A stretch of 64,000 nt of DNA from Pirellulaceae bacterium. Its GTDB lineage: Bacteria; Planctomycetota; Planctomycetia; Pirellulales; Pirellulaceae. Each line of letters begins with the position of its first letter. The stretch's first letter is position 1. A program made the position numbers and the translations under genes. Location of the stretch: positions 1 through 64,000 of the forward strand of contig JAQWSU010000029.1 of assembly GCA_029243025.1 (NCBI GenBank). Direction: 5' to 3'. Shown here one piece after another: positions 55,201 through 61,296 of this stretch. A model generated the notes under the pieces. It saw only the letters and a list, made by a program, of their open reading frames with translations, was not told the DNA's origin and made no database searches.

Positions 55201-57218
55201 CCTTTGGACGGATCGTCAATAATACGTTGGTAGGCGGTCGGCCAGCTTCGTTACCGGAACTTCTCGAAAATACGCCATTGGGAACCGGTGTGAAGGTGGA
55301 TGATAATGCCAGTCCCACCTTGCTCAATAACATCATTGTTAATTTTGAGACGGGCATCGAAGTTGATCGTACGTCCCAGTCGACGGTGATTGGCGGTACG
55401 CTGTATCAGGATAATATCGCAAATTCAAATGCCGGTCTGGGAGACTTCCCGATCGTGTTGAGTGCGAGCGAGGTGCTGTTTGTTGATCGCGACGACAGCA
55501 ATTTCAATCTTGCCGAGAGCTCGTTAGCAATCGATAGTTCGATCGATTCACTGCGAGATCGTCCGGCGATCGTCTTTGTTTCGAATCCGATTGGTGCCTC
55601 CGTATCACCGATTCTCGCTCCGGAAATGGACAACACGGGTCAGTTGCGAGTGGATGATCCGAACGTGGACACGCCCGCTGGCCTCGGGGATAACGTGTTT
55701 AAAGATCGTGGTGCCATCGATCGGGCCGACTTCGTTGGGCCCACTGCCGCTTTGATTGCTCCAGCCGACAATGGTAGCTCGGATCTGAATCCGGTGCTTG
55801 GTGTCGTTCAGGTCAATAACCCGGCAATCCGAGCCTTCGAGGTTCAGTTAAACGACGGCTTGAATGAAACTCAGCGACAAGGAGGAACTGGAGTCGATAA
55901 TGACACAGTGGTGACGGAAGCTTTTGCAGTCTTCCGTAACGGTGTGCTGTTGACGGACGGCGTTGACTACACGTTTAGTTTTGACCGCACTAGCCGAATT
56001 GTGCGGCTGACAGCGTTGTCCGGCGTTTGGCAGCCGGGACGCGTCTACGACATTATCCTGGACAACACCGAAGAAACCGGTATTCGTGACCTTGCTGATA
56101 ATCTGTTGCAGCCTAACGAACCGCTCGGAGAAACACGTTTCACCATTTCGATTGGCGGTGAGGAGCAAGATTTTGGAGACGCTTCGAGCACTTATCCTGT
56201 TCTGCTGTTGGACAATGGCGCCAGCCATGTGATCGAACCCGGTTTCCATCTTGGACAATTGGTCGATGCTGAACCCGATGGTCAGCCTTCGCCAAACGCC
56301 AACGGAGATATTCCGGATGAAGATGGTGTCACATTCCTTGATCCGCTTGTGCCCGGTCGATCAGCCAGCATTCAAGTCATCGCGTCTCAACCAGGTCGAT
56401 TGGATGGTTGGATCGACTTTAATCGTGATGGTGCTTGGACAAGTTTCACAGACCAGGTGTTCACTAGCGAATTGGTAGGTTCGGGTGTGAGCACGTTGGA
56501 AGTCGCTGTTCCCCAGGACGCATCACTCGGTCGTAGCTTTGCTCGTTTCCGTTTGAGTCATGATGGTGGCTTGGCTCCCACGGGACTCGCCTTGAATGGT
56601 GAAGTCGAAGACTACGTGATTGACATCACAAGTGAACTGCCGTGGCAGAACGATCGAAATTCTTTGGATGTGGACGACGATGGCTTTGTCGCACCCCTCG
56701 ATGCTTTGCTGGTTATCAACGAACTAAACAATCGGCTTGCCAGTGATGAGATCACTGGCTTACTCGATAATCCACCGATTGAACCTAATGATCCCAGTCA
56801 GTTGGGTTATGTGGACGTCGATGGAGATGTATTTGCGACTCCCCGCGACGCTTTACTGATTATTAACTTTCTCAATCAATCGGCCGCTTTGCCGGCGATG
56901 GCTGCAGCGGCGGAAGCAGAACCGGAAGAATTTGGCGTTCGATCGATTGAGACGGAAGCAGGTTGGAGTGTCCTGGCGGGTGCTGCCCTCCATGGTCGAG
57001 AGAAAGTATCAGTTCTGGCGGTCGATGAAGTTGTAAGGGATTCAGCTGCTGAATCGACTGACAAGCGTGTTGAAAAGCTTGAACTTGGCGAAGCAGGAGG
57101 CTTGTTCAGTGATCCGAGGCTTGCGGATACCGCCCTGGAGGAATTGTTGGACGACATCGCTAATGACCTTTTGTTAGACGATGCGGATGATGGATTCGAT
57201 TTAGGAGATCTTGTTTAA
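43266..57218 (+). CDS. Giant secreted LEPR/dockerin protein, 4650 residues, with metzincin protease and beta-helix regions
   Basis: The basic N-terminus ends in MEALEPRAMLAQ (residues 36-47). A matrixin-type site HEIGHLLGLGH starts at residue 474 and is followed by IMGNY (Met-turn). Five PPC-like domains can be picked out (near 44.85, 48.6, 49.2, 53.1 and 54.6 kb). Regions at ~45.3-47.8 and ~54.9-55.5 kb look like right-handed beta-helix (NRIGDNAINGLVVRG, NNTLVGG). A recurring ~90-residue DGxTF...FEFD unit occupies parts of 49.7-54.4 kb. A GEVED domain (~4298-4458) and two dockerin-type repeats (DVDDDGFVAPLDALLVINEL, DVDGDVFATPRDALLIINFL) close the protein before an acidic tail. GAGG lies ~12 nt before the ATG. 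It is led by a sigma-54 promoter. Likely an adhesin or surface-processing protein. Confidence 0.88.
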   Translation: MAFGSSRYSAKRTRLNKKKKPSVRSGQVNSCRNTAMEALEPRAMLAQLVGIQPNAGELLETGQVLNVAPTSLTFRFDESAPALDPETIPDEIRIMRAGLDGDLDDGDNILVMPGYVGLGQSSAEAVVRFAETLPDDLYRIDAYGEKLDFELDLGAQIVAVVPQPLTRIGNQLQQARDQIVVYFNEDRLDANSAQDPRFYQLIFTSDTVTNTDDGPAHHPTTVQYNPNEHRATLTFEAPLDELSTGPGTYRLRIGTDEQAPVAPVNVDMPVDPGSSFDTATDVGALEVSQIISSRIEDLENFPLEYPGGNDDPGHRDLPVESENQHIDDTVSLDGSERIPTTDEQTGVSTIGYVFRDVYGSDPFGVPLRNLITDAQRHRTREIFELYGQYIGAQFFEADEAALEDLANSRVTFFSIATGDLRAISPTISTGPGGVIGLAGAVLDPELGAIPTAIMDNAESWDDSFGADWFETAMHEIGHLLGLGHSYDLPPGTIMGNYQVPGYEPEPFFPGDHDIVHAQHLYRPEVRDIDLYRFELDASGLFTAETFAERQREVSLLDTVITLYREDDAGNRELLASNDNYYSNDSFVQMLLPGGTYYVGVSSTGNDNYNPEIEGTGLGGRTEGDYELRFGFRPDVANSIVDATGVPIDGNSDGLPGGVNNFWFRAQTPEKTLVVDKSAAARGTGSLTNPYNNIEVALSAASSGDIVRIVANGGVDGNVGTIVDNYAYELGFDQLNRPLADGHSMDVPQGVTVMIDEGAIFKMRRARIGVGSTAPSVDRSASALQILGTPKHSVIITSINDETIGIDNDPLTTTPNPGDWGGLDFRHDVDRSEGRFEYEQEGIFLDYVNHADLRYGGGEVVIESIQQVVTPIQMVEARPTITSNSISRSADAAISADPNSFEETNFHAAEYQRIPFTSDYTRIGPEIHRNRLLANSINGVFVRIRTPAGNDLRSMTVSGRFDDPDVVHVISENLVIEGSPGGPLQRATRAPSANDVVVTPLADGNLSSGFYSYKFTFVRNDGSESAPSAATDLVEVLGRGEQGSLQLSDLPLSFEADVVSRRIYRSASSGVSPFRLVAETPLATSSVIDSGSTNSGMMLNEQGLDTSARLNARLAIDPSVVVKLDGSYIDASFGAQLIAEGRDGFQVVMTSILDDRYGAGGTFDSSNDRDDSQPNPGDWAGIFVGHTSDASIDYGVVSFGGGVTKVEGSFTAFNALEIHQATARVTNSTFAQNATGVGGQAPADRFGRGFNNSSTVFVRGAQPILVDNIFQNNDGPVISINPAALNNELVTDHGRSTGTIDLIGDFGDNQGPLIRANRIGDNAINGLVVRGEILNTQSVWDDTDIVHVVLDEIVSPDFHTHGGIRLESSPTASLVIKLEGENAGLTANGRPLDQGDRIGGRVQLVGQPGSPVVMTSLRDDSIGAGFDPAGRVQNDTDGNGAAFGPGSSLPTGPESNNGTLIDNDVPTDVPGFFQANPSAGGALNATGVTVQTQTGILQQQNLIAQFTNYVDVGRNGSAFNLGTTNVTLPPTLVADDVVASTGNFTVGTVDDEQIINWRVETRFEDGDPTVFNDVSFSSDDPLGSLRLINYLDPAILGGAGDILFTRGSAGENEFRAYTVDDNQRVGFGHGGVLENTPGNNTNFVGWASDVAADLNAAIQGAGAAYSLTGNIDTLSLPEVDDPDLGKVYGPEDVTTAFAWDIQGSSLTASATSLVQLLPRNPSSFAGDWRGILLDEYSHDRNVDVATERESINAEAPGINAVPDTAQFLGQLAPFEKGGDDNLRLGFEVHGFLNAPSDVDVYSFRAEGGTEVWVDLDQTSTSLDSVVELIDANGLVVARSDEGYNEQIGVDSLFGPARSMDRSVFDKKDRYTVNLHDAGMRIILPGSEGNTSTYHVRVRSSSDDVATNISGGITSGAYQLQIRLQQMNEVPGSTVQFADIRNAVNAIQVFGQPAHSPLLGEVTEVDLDNDTRASAQPIGNILSSDRGAVTLAGSISNDTDLDWYEFDVQLEGIQRIDGGPNSPPVYAAVTFDVDFTDGLARPNTKIHIFNDGGQLVYSSDDSSITDDRPAIAGSDALTDLSAGSTGSKDPYLGTVELQEGTYYMAVSTAAYSVDALSQNSLLRAEPINSLVRVVEDRIGYSGGSTIPDGPLVPILFSDAFGLVPPDGVDLVDGETFTVTDLDGGSVVYEFDNDNAVRGLNVPIPFSDDGFFADTAASLVGTITDAIVANGPAGVTIGTNSFATLTEVVLEDAAGVKQISAPGESEPKMYISTPSIVPYGLSDITVFATQDFGLDRSRLVAIDAFTGALENTVGTFSGNVEDIAIKPDGRLYGFTVPEEEVTDATSGNYLQIDHQSLATTELSTVIGDDGIQTFADDPAAPDTVLQTEDGVQFQGVTFGQLGDPLRGFAIGNRGLRQPLNVEGPTTNVLYEFNVDSGLAFSITPPDPADREDDARLEGAGTQIRERGRLDTTTDPFGLGNSAILTSEATEISAGGATLARITDGLQFTLDDGTGNLFDFQFNSGPEVRYTYSPANGVFVRDGDTFLLDGTAFEFETGSVIVVNALNGNGVSDGETISITDSQVPAVTRIFEFDDGTGGPIGAGHVRIAFTQSMDQASLVNAIISSINAVGNYNVEASLLPNSNRISLTGESSSTGATTSSTGIVIQGTPGGAANLIPTEENASFADFGDAIATSVTDASVDGNRINFPGFVVGSFPQLENRGIFQPNAAAGGSVTPGFIGVDFGAADTQVEISNRIALAVNTTTPMNATAAGASVTLAAPAFVESVDSPLRIGGTAPGGLFTGLAMIGGRLFGVTGPDFFPEFFGGLGEGGGLFEIRSPLSNNAVADYIESSTDLLTGGRNAFGNPTGGPIAFSALQPGPKNMEDGRYAEMLFGMDTFGNMYAFNLEGELQPVFMNSQTSINTGVFNPTGFSFGTLDMNLWHVTSERRADGGHGFDEAPDGSREAENPDANNSLRFGFDNPNDQPGIWAGVENDPGIRDSYDFPGGANGSVISNSIDLSDYDLTDRPALYFNYLLNTEAAEGDVVPPPFMRDSFRVFVSDDDGEWQLIATNNSFRGGDDADDEYDYGPFAVQELIDNAGWQQARIDLSPYGGHKNVRLRFDFSTAGSLDIGNPLTGGDEVRAVDSSEIFDGDSLSVQELFGFNSQTYEFDLGYTFNTISGAGLSDGETFTLTDGINPPVTFELDLGNGVADGNTPVEFYRGMSPIEVARSVEDSILLGFGKGIEHRDLSQEQNDTISQPIRTSLMFGYLLSSGTIGDNPTLFGSRAGQDVDMLEIQLQAGQQVLIDLDSTGDFSTSLTDSYLRLFDSEGTEVAVSDNDAAPGESLFTSDSYIDYTSLEAGSYYIAVSGNANVSYNPFVTGSGVSGATGDYDLQVQLVGGDSPIETYLSGSRLNLQGVTGISQPAGASLVVDGVPGTSGFPVPINLGMSADEVALELRRAVATSNGGGDPLSVPGYQNIVRLHGSSVVDAGPLGLSVTGFFDSELFPEFELNGLDGDRFGAFNASTFPDGETDGDFPGFLRGRDNAFEGVYIDDLVIGFRERGEMYTSADGNDGFTLVDPVPAEEIIVGDYSIEMRSSPFYGIRDFQPIPTLILTQSFDPRDRLAPAVSIRSPGGYEVADGMSFVVGDGTSDVILEYNETSLRNGVSPGHLPVPFTAFDSPAVIANAITTVINSMPVQAAIDVRAESREGSNRIDLFGNPVIQAGANVVEGQLLESNDTLADAIDSLIRSDGAQGFTAIAKIGDNPAIGAGLDVDLIKVQLVVGDRIAIDLDSLEVPVDTVVRLFDADGTQLAFSDDNVAPGEVASRDAYLEYTATMAGDYYVGVSGFSNMNYDPNLIASGLSGAVGPYRIELVVGGEKESVKVNAETNFGDRNIKRDQGQLIIHSTNITNSSEYGIWLDAGARIEPGNFAHQGPPRLLYDDNSEQLTRGAVIKNNVIAYNGLGAIYYSGDAQPAGQPDAAVPFGRIVNNTLVGGRPASLPELLENTPLGTGVKVDDNASPTLLNNIIVNFETGIEVDRTSQSTVIGGTLYQDNIANSNAGLGDFPIVLSASEVLFVDRDDSNFNLAESSLAIDSSIDSLRDRPAIVFVSNPIGASVSPILAPEMDNTGQLRVDDPNVDTPAGLGDNVFKDRGAIDRADFVGPTAALIAPADNGSSDLNPVLGVVQVNNPAIRAFEVQLNDGLNETQRQGGTGVDNDTVVTEAFAVFRNGVLLTDGVDYTFSFDRTSRIVRLTALSGVWQPGRVYDIILDNTEETGIRDLADNLLQPNEPLGETRFTISIGGEEQDFGDASSTYPVLLLDNGASHVIEPGFHLGQLVDAEPDGQPSPNANGDIPDEDGVTFLDPLVPGRSASIQVIASQPGRLDGWIDFNRDGAWTSFTDQVFTSELVGSGVSTLEVAVPQDASLGRSFARFRLSHDGGLAPTGLALNGEVEDYVIDITSELPWQNDRNSLDVDDDGFVAPLDALLVINELNNRLASDEITGLLDNPPIEPNDPSQLGYVDVDGDVFATPRDALLIINFLNQSAALPAMAAAAEAEPEEFGVRSIETEAGWSVLAGAALHGREKVSVLAVDEVVRDSAAESTDKRVEKLELGEAGGLFSDPRLADTALEELLDDIANDLLLDDADDGFDLGDLV

Positions 57219-57429
57219 GATATGAAGCGCTAAGAGGTTGATACGATCTTGCGATCGATAAGTTGAGTTTGGACGCGCATTCGCTATATCCGAACCGTTC
57301 AATCGCTGAAAAGATTGTGTCGCTAGGTTTGCACTTCGTGATTTTGAATCATACTGAGACCAAGCGGAAATCTCGCTCGGTTCAGTTTAAATAACCAGCC
57401 CAACGCGTACCGTTTGGGTTACGAGAAAC

Positions 57430-60400
57430 ATGTCACACGCCCCGGATTCGAGAATGAAAAAGAGCGCCTCAATGATTCAACGCCTAACACTGAGTGGTAA
57501 GCGAGCGCGGAGTCGTCGATCTAGTCGCATCGCACGACCGCTGCTGTCCGAGCAACTTGAAACGCGAGCATTATTGGCCGGCGATCTCATGCAGAATCCG
57601 GCCAGCATTACGGATGTGAATGCTGATGGGTTGACGACGCCCGTTGACGTGCTCCTGATCTTGAATGAATTGAATCATGGCGGGGCGAGATCTCTTGTCT
57701 CGGGAGAAGATCCCGCTAATACAGCCTTGTTTTACGATGTGAGCGGCGATGCGTTTCTGAGCCCCATGGACGCGTTAATGGTTCTGAATCAACTCAACGC
57801 CGAAGGGGAAGACGAGTTGCTCGTTCAAATCCGTTTAGAGGTAACGGATGTTGACGGAGCCGTGATTGATAGCATCGACGCCAATTCAACCTTCGTGCTG
57901 AGTGGGTATGTGAAGGATCTGACCGAACGTGAAGATGGTGGTGTCTTCTCTGGCTATCTGGATGTGAACTACAGCAGCGATTTGGCGGCCGTCAGTTCCG
58001 ATATTCGACACGGTCCTTCTTATGGGAACGCTCCGTCTGGTGACAGCTCTACACCCGGATTGATTGACGAGGTGGGCTCGATCGATGGACTCAGTCCTTT
58101 GGGACCTACAGAACGACTTTTGTTCAATGTCGATATGCTGGCTGAGGCGACCGGTAACGTAACCTTTGCTCCTAGCTTTGCCGATGTTTCGCCTCTGCAC
58201 GACGTACTGCTTTTCGGAGCCGATTCACCGGTTGCCGAAGACGAAATCATGTTCGTTGGAACCTCGTTGCAAATTGGGGCGACGGAAGCGCCGGTGGCAG
58301 AAGATGATTTCTATGAATCGACTTGGGACGTTGTGCTGGCAGTCGATGCTGAAAATGGCGTACTCGCCAATGATCTGGATGCTGCGGGTGGCACCTTGAC
58401 TGCCTCTCTCGTTGATGATGCTGGCAATGGGGTCGTCGAATTAGCTGCGGACGGCTCCTTTAACTACACGCCAAATCAGGGATTCGCTGGAATCGATAGC
58501 TTCACTTACGTGGCAAACACGGCTGGTGCGGCCTCGAATGTGGCGACTGTTCAGATTGATGTAAAGGCCGTCAACCGACCCCCTGTTGCCGTCGATGATG
58601 AATACGCGACCCCTGAAGATTCGGTGTTGAATACAGTCGTTGGCGTGTTGGCCAACGATTTTGACCCTGACGGTGACGCGTTGAATTCACGATTCGTTAC
58701 CTTGCCGTCGCACGGATCACTCCAGCTCAATGGAAATGGGAATTTCACTTATACGCCGGACCAAGACTTTTTCGGCTTCGATTCCTTCATCTATCTGGCT
58801 AATGACGGATTGCTGGACTCCAACGAGGCGAACGTCACCATCGAAGTTACGGCGGTCAATGACGGGCCTGTGGCCGTCCCTGATTTTTACATGACCGGTG
58901 CAGGAACTCAGCTCACGGTGGCTGCTGCCGATGGTGTGCTGGTCAACGATGTTGATCCCGAGGGCGAGGGCTTATCGGCATCGGTCGTCGAGTTGCCGCA
59001 GAATGGTGCTGTGCAGCTAGAACTTGACGGGTCGTTTGTCTACACGCCGAACGCCGATTTCGTGGGCGAAGACACGTTTACCTACGTGGCGAGTGATGAT
59101 GTGGATACATCGAATGTCGCAACAGTAACCATTACTGTTTCGGATGACATACTGATGAATTTCCGCTTGGAAGCTACCAATGCAGAAGGCACTCCTGTGA
59201 CGGCTGTGTCACCCGGGAGTCAGGTGAATCTGAATGTCTATGTCGAAGATGTTCGTAGTACATCGCCTGACGGCGTGTTTTCGGCCTACTTGGATGTCGT
59301 CTATTCTGATAATGCCATGCTCGTTAGTGAGCAGCTGTCATTTAACGAGATTTACGCCAATCAGCGATCGGGAGATCTTTCGACCGCCGGAGTGATCGAT
59401 GAAGCGGGTGCCTTTGATGGTCTGGCGCCACTTGGCCCCGACGAGCTACTTCTGTTCAGTGCCTCGTTCGTCGCCGGTGGAGTTGGCACGATGGTGTTCG
59501 CGTCGGATCCGGCCGAATTGCTACCGGCTCACGAAGTCTTGCTCTACAACTTTGATGATCCAATTCAGTCTGAATTTATCAACTATGGCTCGGTCGAAGT
59601 CACGATTGAGCAAGGCGATCCACCGATTGCCGTCGATGATCAATACGAAACACGCGAGGATGCCGTGTTGGTCGTGTCAGCCGAGAATGGAGTGTTGGCC
59701 AATGACTCGGATCCCGACGGAGACGTCTTGACAGCGATCTTGGTGGACGCACCTTCTCATGGTGTTTTGGAACTCGTCGATGATGGTAGCTTCCGCTACA
59801 CACCCGAAGACAATTACTTCGGATCGGATACCTTCACTTATCAGGCCTCCGATGGAGCCAATTTGTCGAATGTGGCAATGGTTACGATTGATGTGATTCC
59901 AGTCATCGACGCTCCTGTTGCGGTCGATGATTTCTATGTCATCGATGACATGGATCCATTGGTTGTCGATGCTGAATCAGGAGTGCTCTCGAACGATTTC
60001 GATCTTGAAGGCAAAACGATGAGCGCCGTGCTGGCCGATCCACCCCAAAACGGTACGCTTGATTTGCAAGCAGACGGGGCCTTTGTCTACACACCCGATA
60101 CGGGATTCGTCGGTCGAGATACTTACACCTATCGAGCGGAAGCCGATGGCGAGCTCTCGAATCTCGCCACCGTCACGATCGATGTTGGTAATCTGCTTCC
60201 AAGTTCGGTCCAGGGAATGGTTTACTTCGATACCAACGATGACGGTCAAGTTGGTGAGGCCGAGAATCGTATTGCAAATGTGAAAATCACTCTCAGAGGG
60301 ACCAATTTGCTGGATGAAGAGATCTTCCTGGAAACCAACACCGCCACCGATGGGACCTTTGCCTTCGATGGCTTGTTGCAGGGAAATTACATCCTAACTG

Positions 60401-60894
60401 AGTTCCAGCCAGCGTTTACTGTGGATGGGAAGGATACAATTGACGGAGAAGAGTCGTTACGAAGCGATCGCTTCAGTATTAAGCTCCCGGCGGGCGTTGA
60501 CGCTGGGCAATACAATTTTGGCGATCGAGGCCTGGACTCCAAGTACATCGTTAATTCGCAATTCTTCGCCTCACGTCGACTCGAAGGTCTCTGGACCAGG
60601 ATTGCCCCCAACGGACAATCGGATTGGTACAACGCAGATTTGGCCTGGAGTGAATTCGATTCGATTTCGGTCAAATTATCCGAGAGTGGCACCAGTGCTG
60701 AAATTCGGGCACGAGCGGATGGAGTCGAGCAGTTGTCGACTGTTTCATTGACCCGAAGTCGAACCGTGCATCTGACAGGTGATGAAAATGGCTACATCTT
60801 CCAGGTTGATGGCCAACCGGAAGACCACGGCATTCAACGTCCGTCGTCATTGTCGGCTTCGGCAGTTGATGAGCTGTTCGCCAACGACCAATAA
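57430..60894 (+). CDS. Secreted LEPR/dockerin protein with two cohesin-like modules and cadherin-like repeats
   Basis: The protein has 1154 residues. A long basic leader ends in LSEQLETRALLAGD (39-52). Two dockerin-type repeats follow at once (DVNADGLTTPVDVLLILNEL, DVSGDAFLSPMDALMVLNQL; 62-123). Cohesin-like modules sit at ~131-283 and ~575-727. Cadherin-like repeats occupy ~285-380, 383-475, 479-571, 730-823 and 827-920, each with the SNVATVTI type of ending. Residues ~927-990 are SdrD-B-like (MVYFDTNDDGQVGEAENRI). The last ~125 residues are the C-terminal module also seen in the 1825-residue protein. It lies 211 nt after the giant gene, on the same strand, with no terminator between them. 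A strong terminator follows. Confidence 0.88.
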   Translation: MSHAPDSRMKKSASMIQRLTLSGKRARSRRSSRIARPLLSEQLETRALLAGDLMQNPASITDVNADGLTTPVDVLLILNELNHGGARSLVSGEDPANTALFYDVSGDAFLSPMDALMVLNQLNAEGEDELLVQIRLEVTDVDGAVIDSIDANSTFVLSGYVKDLTEREDGGVFSGYLDVNYSSDLAAVSSDIRHGPSYGNAPSGDSSTPGLIDEVGSIDGLSPLGPTERLLFNVDMLAEATGNVTFAPSFADVSPLHDVLLFGADSPVAEDEIMFVGTSLQIGATEAPVAEDDFYESTWDVVLAVDAENGVLANDLDAAGGTLTASLVDDAGNGVVELAADGSFNYTPNQGFAGIDSFTYVANTAGAASNVATVQIDVKAVNRPPVAVDDEYATPEDSVLNTVVGVLANDFDPDGDALNSRFVTLPSHGSLQLNGNGNFTYTPDQDFFGFDSFIYLANDGLLDSNEANVTIEVTAVNDGPVAVPDFYMTGAGTQLTVAAADGVLVNDVDPEGEGLSASVVELPQNGAVQLELDGSFVYTPNADFVGEDTFTYVASDDVDTSNVATVTITVSDDILMNFRLEATNAEGTPVTAVSPGSQVNLNVYVEDVRSTSPDGVFSAYLDVVYSDNAMLVSEQLSFNEIYANQRSGDLSTAGVIDEAGAFDGLAPLGPDELLLFSASFVAGGVGTMVFASDPAELLPAHEVLLYNFDDPIQSEFINYGSVEVTIEQGDPPIAVDDQYETREDAVLVVSAENGVLANDSDPDGDVLTAILVDAPSHGVLELVDDGSFRYTPEDNYFGSDTFTYQASDGANLSNVAMVTIDVIPVIDAPVAVDDFYVIDDMDPLVVDAESGVLSNDFDLEGKTMSAVLADPPQNGTLDLQADGAFVYTPDTGFVGRDTYTYRAEADGELSNLATVTIDVGNLLPSSVQGMVYFDTNDDGQVGEAENRIANVKITLRGTNLLDEEIFLETNTATDGTFAFDGLLQGNYILTEFQPAFTVDGKDTIDGEESLRSDRFSIKLPAGVDAGQYNFGDRGLDSKYIVNSQFFASRRLEGLWTRIAPNGQSDWYNADLAWSEFDSISVKLSESGTSAEIRARADGVEQLSTVSLTRSRTVHLTGDENGYIFQVDGQPEDHGIQRPSSLSASAVDELFANDQ

Positions 60895-60912
60895 ACGCGT
60901 TTCACCGTAGAC

Positions 60913-60953
60913 AAGCCGCGGCGGTTCCGAGTGAATCGCCGCGGCTTTTTTTT
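60913..60953 (+). terminator. Rho-independent terminator after the 1154-residue gene
   Basis: An 11-bp perfect GC-rich stem (AAGCCGCGGCG with CGCCGCGGCTT) has a 13-nt loop and is followed directly by a run of eight T. It lies 18 nt after the stop codon. Confidence 0.95.
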
Positions 60954-61085
60954 GGGGTCGGATACTGCTCGGCGCTGTATTGCTCAACCTATTGAACCGG
61001 TAACGCTTGCGGGGCTCTCCCAATTTGGCCGCATGTTCGACCGGCATGAGCTTCTGTAATCAGAAAGATTCGGGGCTCGCTCATA

Positions 61086-61271
61086 ATGATGACAGAGGTC
61101 GTTAAAAGGGTTCTGTTTTTCTTTGACCCATTTCGCAGCCCTGGCCAATTCTGCCGGTTTATCGTCATAATGATTGGCGGCTCGTCAATTGCGCTGTTTG
61201 GCGCGGGGTTTGCTATCACTACTGGCTACGCTCGCGAGAAAATGAATTCTTCCCAGCATGGCGAGCAATGA
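61086..61271 (+). CDS. Possible small membrane protein (61 residues)
   Basis: The frame begins at an ATG pair and has a basic-aromatic start (KRVLFFFDPFRSPGQF). One clear membrane helix follows (FIVIMIGGSSIALFGAGFAI), then a charged tail. It ends ~25 nt before the next gene on the same strand. No family is recognised and no strong ribosome-binding site is seen, so it may be chance. Confidence 0.35.
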   Translation: MMTEVVKRVLFFFDPFRSPGQFCRFIVIMIGGSSIALFGAGFAITTGYAREKMNSSQHGEQ

Positions 61272-61296
61272 TTCAATATGAGTGAGGTTAGATGTG

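Larger units (their letters stand above)
60895..61296. other. Intergenic region with terminator and one doubtful small ORF
   Basis: It holds the terminator at 60913-60953 and, further right, the possible 61-residue membrane peptide listed separately. Nothing else is supported. Confidence 0.5.
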
